From positions 1 through 11,156 of the forward strand of contig USEZ01000050.1 in assembly GCA_900553775.1 (NCBI GenBank): DNA of 11,156 nt, written 5' to 3'. The translations under genes were made by a program, and so were the position numbers. Below, one piece after another: positions 6,111 through 11,156 of this stretch. Source of the DNA: an uncultured Slackia sp. Its GTDB lineage: Bacteria > Actinomycetota > Coriobacteriia > Coriobacteriales > Eggerthellaceae. The first letter of the stretch is position 1. Each line of letters starts with the position of its first letter. Below the pieces are notes generated by a model. It was given only the letters and a program-made list of their open reading frames with translations. It was not told the origin of the DNA and searched no databases.

Positions 6111-6719
6111 TTGAAAGCGTACACAACCAAGGCTGGCAAGTTCGGCGCCATCGTCGCTTCCGCGGCATGCGTCGCCATGTGCAGCCCCGCGTATGCATTC
6201 GCTTCTGAGGGCGGTGGCGTCGAAGCCATTCTGCCCAAGATGAATGAATTCATCCCCATGCTCGTCGCCTTCATCATCCTGTGGGTCATCCTTGCGAAGT
6301 TCGGCTGGCCGGTATTCGACCGCATGCTCGAGAAGCGCAAGAACACCATCCGCGATGATCTGAAGAATGCCGAAGAGGCCCGCCAGGAAAGCGAGCGCGT
6401 GCTTGCGGAATACAAGCAGCAGCTCGCCGAGGCGAAGGCCGAGGCTTCCCGCATCGTCGCCGATGCTAAAAAGACCGGCGAAGACGTGAAGGCCGACATC
6501 ACGGCTAAGGCGAATCAGGAAGCTGCCGACATGATCGCGAAGGCCCATGCGGCCATCGAGGCCGAGAAGAAGGCCGCCGTGTCCGAGCTTCAAGGCTCCG
6601 TCGCCGATCTTTCGGTGTCTGTCGCCGCCAAGCTCATCGGCAACGATCTTTCCGACGAACAGCATCGCGCCATGATCAAGCGCTATGTCGAAGAGGCAGG
6701 TAGCTTCAATGCCAACTAA
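6111..6719 (+). CDS. atpF: F1Fo ATP synthase subunit b with N-terminal signal-like segment
   Basis: Subunit b is the peripheral stalk that holds F1 to Fo. From TTG 6111 the protein has 202 residues, longer than E. coli b (156). An N-terminal segment looks like a signal peptide: lysines in residues 2-10, a hydrophobic stretch at about 11-23, and a possible cleavage site after AYA (29) or AFA (31). Then come a short polar linker, the membrane helix at about 46-64, and a long charged, Ala-rich coiled coil at about 75-160. The C-terminus (VAAKLIGNDLSDEQHRAMIKRYVEE) is the part that contacts delta. An alternative start at ATG 6075 would add 12 residues. The atpH start overlaps its end by 11 nt, so the two are translationally linked. 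Confidence 0.93.
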   Translation: MKAYTTKAGKFGAIVASAACVAMCSPAYAFASEGGGVEAILPKMNEFIPMLVAFIILWVILAKFGWPVFDRMLEKRKNTIRDDLKNAEEARQESERVLAEYKQQLAEAKAEASRIVADAKKTGEDVKADITAKANQEAADMIAKAHAAIEAEKKAAVSELQGSVADLSVSVAAKLIGNDLSDEQHRAMIKRYVEEAGSFNAN

Positions 6720-7286
6720 CCGTCTGCTCGCGAAAGAAGAAGTCGCCACGTATGTGAGCCTGCTGCTCGACGCCGCCATGAACGAAGGCGGGCAGGAGCG
6801 TGTGCTCGACGTGCGCGACCAGCTGGAGTCCGTGCTTTCGATCTACCGCGGCAACGCGGATCTGCGCGAAGCGCTGGCGAATCCGGCGTATTCCCCTGAG
6901 CAGCGTGGACGTTTGGCCGCCAACGTGTTCGAGGGAGTAGACCCCTTGGTCAACAGCGTGATTGCCGTCATGGCGGAGCGTGGCAACCTCGGCAAGCTCT
7001 TGGCGGTCGCCTCTTCGTTCGAAGAGGCTTCCGAAGAGAAGCTGGGCGTTTGCGTCGTCGACGTGACCACCGTGGTCGCCCTCGACGACGAGCTTCGCAC
7101 GGTCATCACCGAAAAGCTTTCCAAGGATCTGGGCAAAGGCGTCGTGCTGCGCGAGCACATCGACGCGTCCATCCTGGGCGGCATTATCATGAGTACCCAT
7201 GGAAAACGCATCGACGCGAGCGTAGCTTCCCAGCTGGAACGCACTCGCAACGTGCTTACGGAATCTAACGATGGAGGTGAATGCTA

Positions 7287-7287
<1 letters not shown>
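6709..7287 (+). CDS. atpH: F1Fo ATP synthase subunit delta
   Basis: Delta (OSCP) joins the top of the F1 hexamer to the b stalk. ATG 6709 is chosen because GAGGCAGG (6693-6700) is 8 nt upstream; an in-frame ATG at 6685 lies before that site. The 192-residue product is slightly longer than E. coli delta (177). The N-terminal helical domain covers about residues 1-110. The C-terminal signature LREHIDASILGGIIMSTHGK, followed by RIDASVASQLERTR, is the OSCP motif. Its start overlaps atpF by 11 nt and its TAG stop overlaps the likely atpA GTG start by one base. Confidence 0.95.
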
Positions 7288-8846
<1,559 letters not shown>

Positions 8847-8861
8847 AGGAAGGCTTGGAAT

Positions 8862-9761
8862 ATGCCTAACCTGCACGATATCGAAAAGCGCATCAAGTCG
8901 GTTTCTTCGACCAAGCAGATCACGCGCACTATGGAGATGGTCGCGGGCGCCAAGGTGAAGCACGCCACCGAGCGTATCCTCACCGCCACGCCCTACGCCG
9001 AATCCATGACCGAGATGCTGCAAGGCGTCGCCGCGCGCGTGCAGGCCAGCGAGAATCCCTTGCTGGAAACGCGTTCGGATGTGAAACGCATGCTGGTGGT
9101 GGCCGTGGTCTCCGACCGCGGCCTCGCCGGCGGCTTCAACTCCAACGTCCTGCGTACGGTCGAGAAACTGATTCGCGCGAAAAAGGCGCAGGGTGTCGAG
9201 GTCGATGTTATCGCCTGCGGCAAGAAGGCTATTGGATTTTTCAAGTACCGCAAGATCGAACCGGTGCTTGATTTCAAGGATCTTTCTGCCGACCCTACGC
9301 TCGAAGAGGCGAATGCCATCGCCGATTACGCTGTCAAAGCGTATGAAGAAGGCAGTGTCGACGAGGTGGTGCTGGTGTACAACCACGCGAAGAACGCCGC
9401 CGAACAGGTGCTTCGCGAGGAGGTCATCCTGCCCGTCGATACGCAAGCTGTCATGACCGCTGCCGCCGATACGGCGGAAGCTGCAACCGATTCCGTTCCC
9501 GCCGGCATCGAATTCGAGCCGGAGCCGGCCGACGTGCTGGCGCGTCTTCTGCCCGCGTACCTGCGCACGTCGATCTACCATGCGTTGATCGACTCCGCCG
9601 CAGGCGAGCAGTCGGCCCGCCGCTCCGCAATGCACTCGGCCACCGAGAACGCCAACGAGATGGTGGAAACGCTGTCGAGGTTGTATAACCGTGTACGTCA
9701 AGGCGCCATCACCACCGAGATCTCCGAGATCGTGGGTGGCGCTGCAGCTTTGGAGGATTAA
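8862..9761 (+). CDS. atpG: F1Fo ATP synthase subunit gamma
   Basis: Gamma is the central rotating shaft. The product is 299 residues (E. coli 287). The N-terminal coil (IEKRIKSVSSTKQITRTMEM, residues 7-26) and C-terminal coil (SAMHSATENANEMVETLSRL, then YNRVRQGAITTEISEIVGG) are the family's ends that run inside the alpha-beta hexamer. The middle Rossmann-like domain contains VSDRGLAGGFNSNV (83-96). Residues about 194-215 form an Ala/Thr/Glu-rich loop at a place that is variable in the family. The start ATG 8862 lies 8 nt after AGGAAGG (8847-8853). atpD begins on the base after its stop. Confidence 0.95.
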   Translation: MPNLHDIEKRIKSVSSTKQITRTMEMVAGAKVKHATERILTATPYAESMTEMLQGVAARVQASENPLLETRSDVKRMLVVAVVSDRGLAGGFNSNVLRTVEKLIRAKKAQGVEVDVIACGKKAIGFFKYRKIEPVLDFKDLSADPTLEEANAIADYAVKAYEEGSVDEVVLVYNHAKNAAEQVLREEVILPVDTQAVMTAAADTAEAATDSVPAGIEFEPEPADVLARLLPAYLRTSIYHALIDSAAGEQSARRSAMHSATENANEMVETLSRLYNRVRQGAITTEISEIVGGAAALED

Positions 9762-10477
9762 ATGGCTGACGAGAAAATGCTTACCAAAGCGGAGCTTGAG
9801 GCCAGCAAAGGCGCTACGGGACGCATTGTGCGTATCGTCGGCCCTGTCGTTGACGTCGAGTTCCCTGCGGATCAGCTGCCGGCGATTTATAACGCGCTGA
9901 CGGTTGATGCCACCACTCCTGTCGGCGAAATCCACGTGGTCCTGGAAGTCGAAACCATGCTTCCCGGCAACCTCGTGCGTTCCGTCGCCATGAGTTCCAC
10001 CGACGGCCTGGTGCGTGGCGCCGGGGTCGTCGACACGGGCCATCCGATCATGATGCCCGTCGGCCCTGAAACCCTGGGCCGCATTTGGAACGTCGTGGGC
10101 GAGCCCGTAGACGAGAAGCCCATGCCCGAGGTTTCCGGCTACATGCCCATCCACCGTCCCGCTCCCGAATACGACAGCCTGATCACGAAGACCGAAATCT
10201 TCGAGACCGGCATCAAGGCCATCGACCTGATCGAGCCCTTCATCAAGGGCGGCAAGACCGGTCTGTTCGGCGGCGCAGGCGTCGGCAAGACGGTTATCAT
10301 CCAGGAGCTCATCAACAACCTGGCCCAGGAGCACGGCGGCACGTCCGTGTTCACCGGCGTCGGCGAGCGTACCCGCGAGGGTACCGACCTCTACCTGGAG
10401 ATGAGCGAGTCCGGCGTTATCGAGAAGACCTGTCTGGTCTACGGCCAGATGAACGAGCCCCCGGGAGCGCGTCTGCG
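9762..10477 (+). pseudogene. atpD: F1Fo ATP synthase subunit beta, N-terminal half (cut at junction)
   Basis: Beta carries the catalytic sites of F1. ATG 9762 follows the atpG TAA with no gap, and GGAGG (9752-9756) lies 5 nt upstream. About 239 residues are good beta sequence. They include the barrel domain, the Walker A motif GGAGVGKT at 170-177, GVGERTREG at about 199-207 with the catalytic Glu202 and Arg203, and QMNEPPGARLR at 229-239. In intact proteins this is followed by VALTGLTMAEYFRD, but here the frame turns into Arg-rich nonsense (ARCPPRSARG) and stops at 10536-10538. The Walker B strand and the whole C-terminal domain, about half of a normal 470-480 residue protein, are missing. 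atpC is also absent. I infer that the contig is misjoined here, not that the cell has a broken ATP synthase. Confidence 0.92.
10458..10477. other. Junction: 20 bp shared by atpD and a diguanylate cyclase gene
   Basis: On the + strand these bases encode the conserved PPGARLR end of the atpD fragment. On the - strand the same bases encode the end of the cyclase fragment (about ADALPG). Both readings are natural for their genes, so the two sequences share an identical word of about 20 bp. Left of it only atpD makes sense; right of it only the cyclase does. The window therefore changes locus, and possibly genome, at this point. Confidence 0.85.
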
Positions 10478-11156
10478 AGCGCGCTGCCCGCCGCGATCAG
10501 CGCGCGGTCGCCCCTTGCGTGGCCGTCGCGGTCGTTGATGTCCTTCAGGCCGTTCATGTCCACGTACACCACGCCGAACCCGTTGCGCGGGCCCGCGGCG
10601 TCGAGCTCCTCCACGTCGGCGATGAAGCGGTTGCGGTTCCCCAGGCCGGTGAGCGTGTCCGTGAAGCTGAGCTGGCGGAATCGCTCCTTCGTGCGGTAGC
10701 GCTCCAGCTCCATGGACAGGAAGTAGGAAAGGCTGCTGAAGAACTCCCCGCAGTGGTCCAGGTGGATAGCGGCCGGGTTGTCCACGCCGATGGAGCCGAT
10801 GAGCTCGCCCTCCACGAGCAGCGGCGCGTCCACCAGGGTGGTTATGCCCTGCGGGGCGAGCATCTCGTACTCGTTCGGCGAAGTCTCGCGCAAATCCTCC
10901 AAGTTCTTGACGACGATGGTCTCGCGCTTCAGGAACAGCGGCATCCACTGCGTCACGAAATGCAGGTCCATGTTCTGCAGCTCGTCGATCTGGGGCACCA
11001 CGCCCTCGGCGCACCACTCGTGCGAGTTGCTGAACGAGGTGCCGTCGGGCGACACCTGGAAGAGGTACACGCGGTCGGCCTCCATGAACTCGCCTATCAT
11101 CTGGAGCACGGACGTCATGTCGCCCGCGAACCCGTCTATGTTCTGCAGCTTCATGG
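10458..11156 (-). pseudogene. GAF-GGDEF diguanylate cyclase fragment (both ends missing)
   Basis: Diguanylate cyclases make the second messenger c-di-GMP from two GTP. The frame is open on the - strand from the right edge to the junction, giving about 232 residues. Residues about 8-145 resemble a GAF sensor domain (ADRVYLFQVSPDG, VPQIDELQNMD, ITTLVDAPLLVEGELIGSIGVDNP). A short helical linker (YFLSMELERYRTKERFRQLS) leads into the GGDEF domain: FTDTLTGLGNRNRF and VDMNGLKDINDRDGHARGD, the latter being the metal/GTP-binding region. The fragment ends at ALPG, about ten residues before the expected GGDEF motif, so the active site is not included. The ATG at 11154-11152 may be internal. The codons include ATA for Ile at 'NIDG' and 'MIGE', somewhat unlike the left part. 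The sensed ligand is unknown. Confidence 0.85.

Noticed and set aside
9441..9505. Ala/Glu-rich loop in AtpG as a lineage-specific insertion.
   Set aside because: E. coli gamma has a variable acidic loop of similar size at the same place, so this is ordinary family variation.

Overview
The window is a GC-rich bacterial chromosome segment. From position 1 to about 10477 it is a coherent housekeeping locus on the + strand: the 3' part of glycerol kinase (glpK), ribose-5-phosphate isomerase B (rpiB), serine hydroxymethyltransferase (glyA), uracil phosphoribosyltransferase (upp), a dCMP deaminase, a small membrane protein in the atpI position, and the F1Fo ATP synthase genes atpB-E-F-H-A-G-D. The high GC, strong AGGAGG-type ribosome binding sites with many GTG/TTG starts, and the protein character are compatible with an actinobacterial anaerobe of the Coriobacteriia/Eggerthellaceae type. 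This is inference; no 16S rRNA or other marker is present to prove it.

Layout. 1-843: glpK, cut by the left edge. 844-1072: a spacer with GC-rich palindromes and a probable extended -10 promoter for rpiB. 1073-1555: rpiB, closed by a clear intrinsic terminator (1569-1595). 1737-2987 and 3008-3652: glyA and upp, 20 bp apart, very likely co-transcribed. 3653-3971: a 319-bp gene-free, highly structured spacer that ends in a strong hairpin followed by a TATAAT promoter. 3972-4439: dCMP deaminase. 4440-4591: an AT-rich island, the likely ATP synthase promoter region. 4592-10477: the atp operon, with short gaps or overlaps except for a 134-bp leader before atpE.

The genes fit together functionally. 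GlyA supplies one-carbon units for thymidylate and purine synthesis. Upp salvages uracil to UMP and dCMP deaminase makes dUMP, the thymidylate precursor. RpiB links the pentose phosphate pathway to ribose-5-phosphate/PRPP, which Upp uses. The ATP synthase then couples the ion gradient to ATP. The order rpiB - glyA - upp - atpIBEFHAGDC is also the order in Bacillus, so this is an old, widely kept neighbourhood.

At about 10458-10477 the locus stops abruptly. atpD is cut after the conserved MNEPPGARLR stretch, about half way through the protein. From there to the right edge the minus strand encodes a GAF-GGDEF diguanylate cyclase, itself cut just before its GGDEF catalytic motif. Two unrelated genes, both broken at the same point and sharing about 20 identical bases there, point to a misassembled contig or, less likely, a real rearrangement. 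The missing end of atpD and atpC (epsilon) should lie elsewhere. I did not find a new biological system here. The most notable points are the junction, the structured spacer before the dCMP deaminase gene, and some unusual features of the ATP synthase Fo genes.
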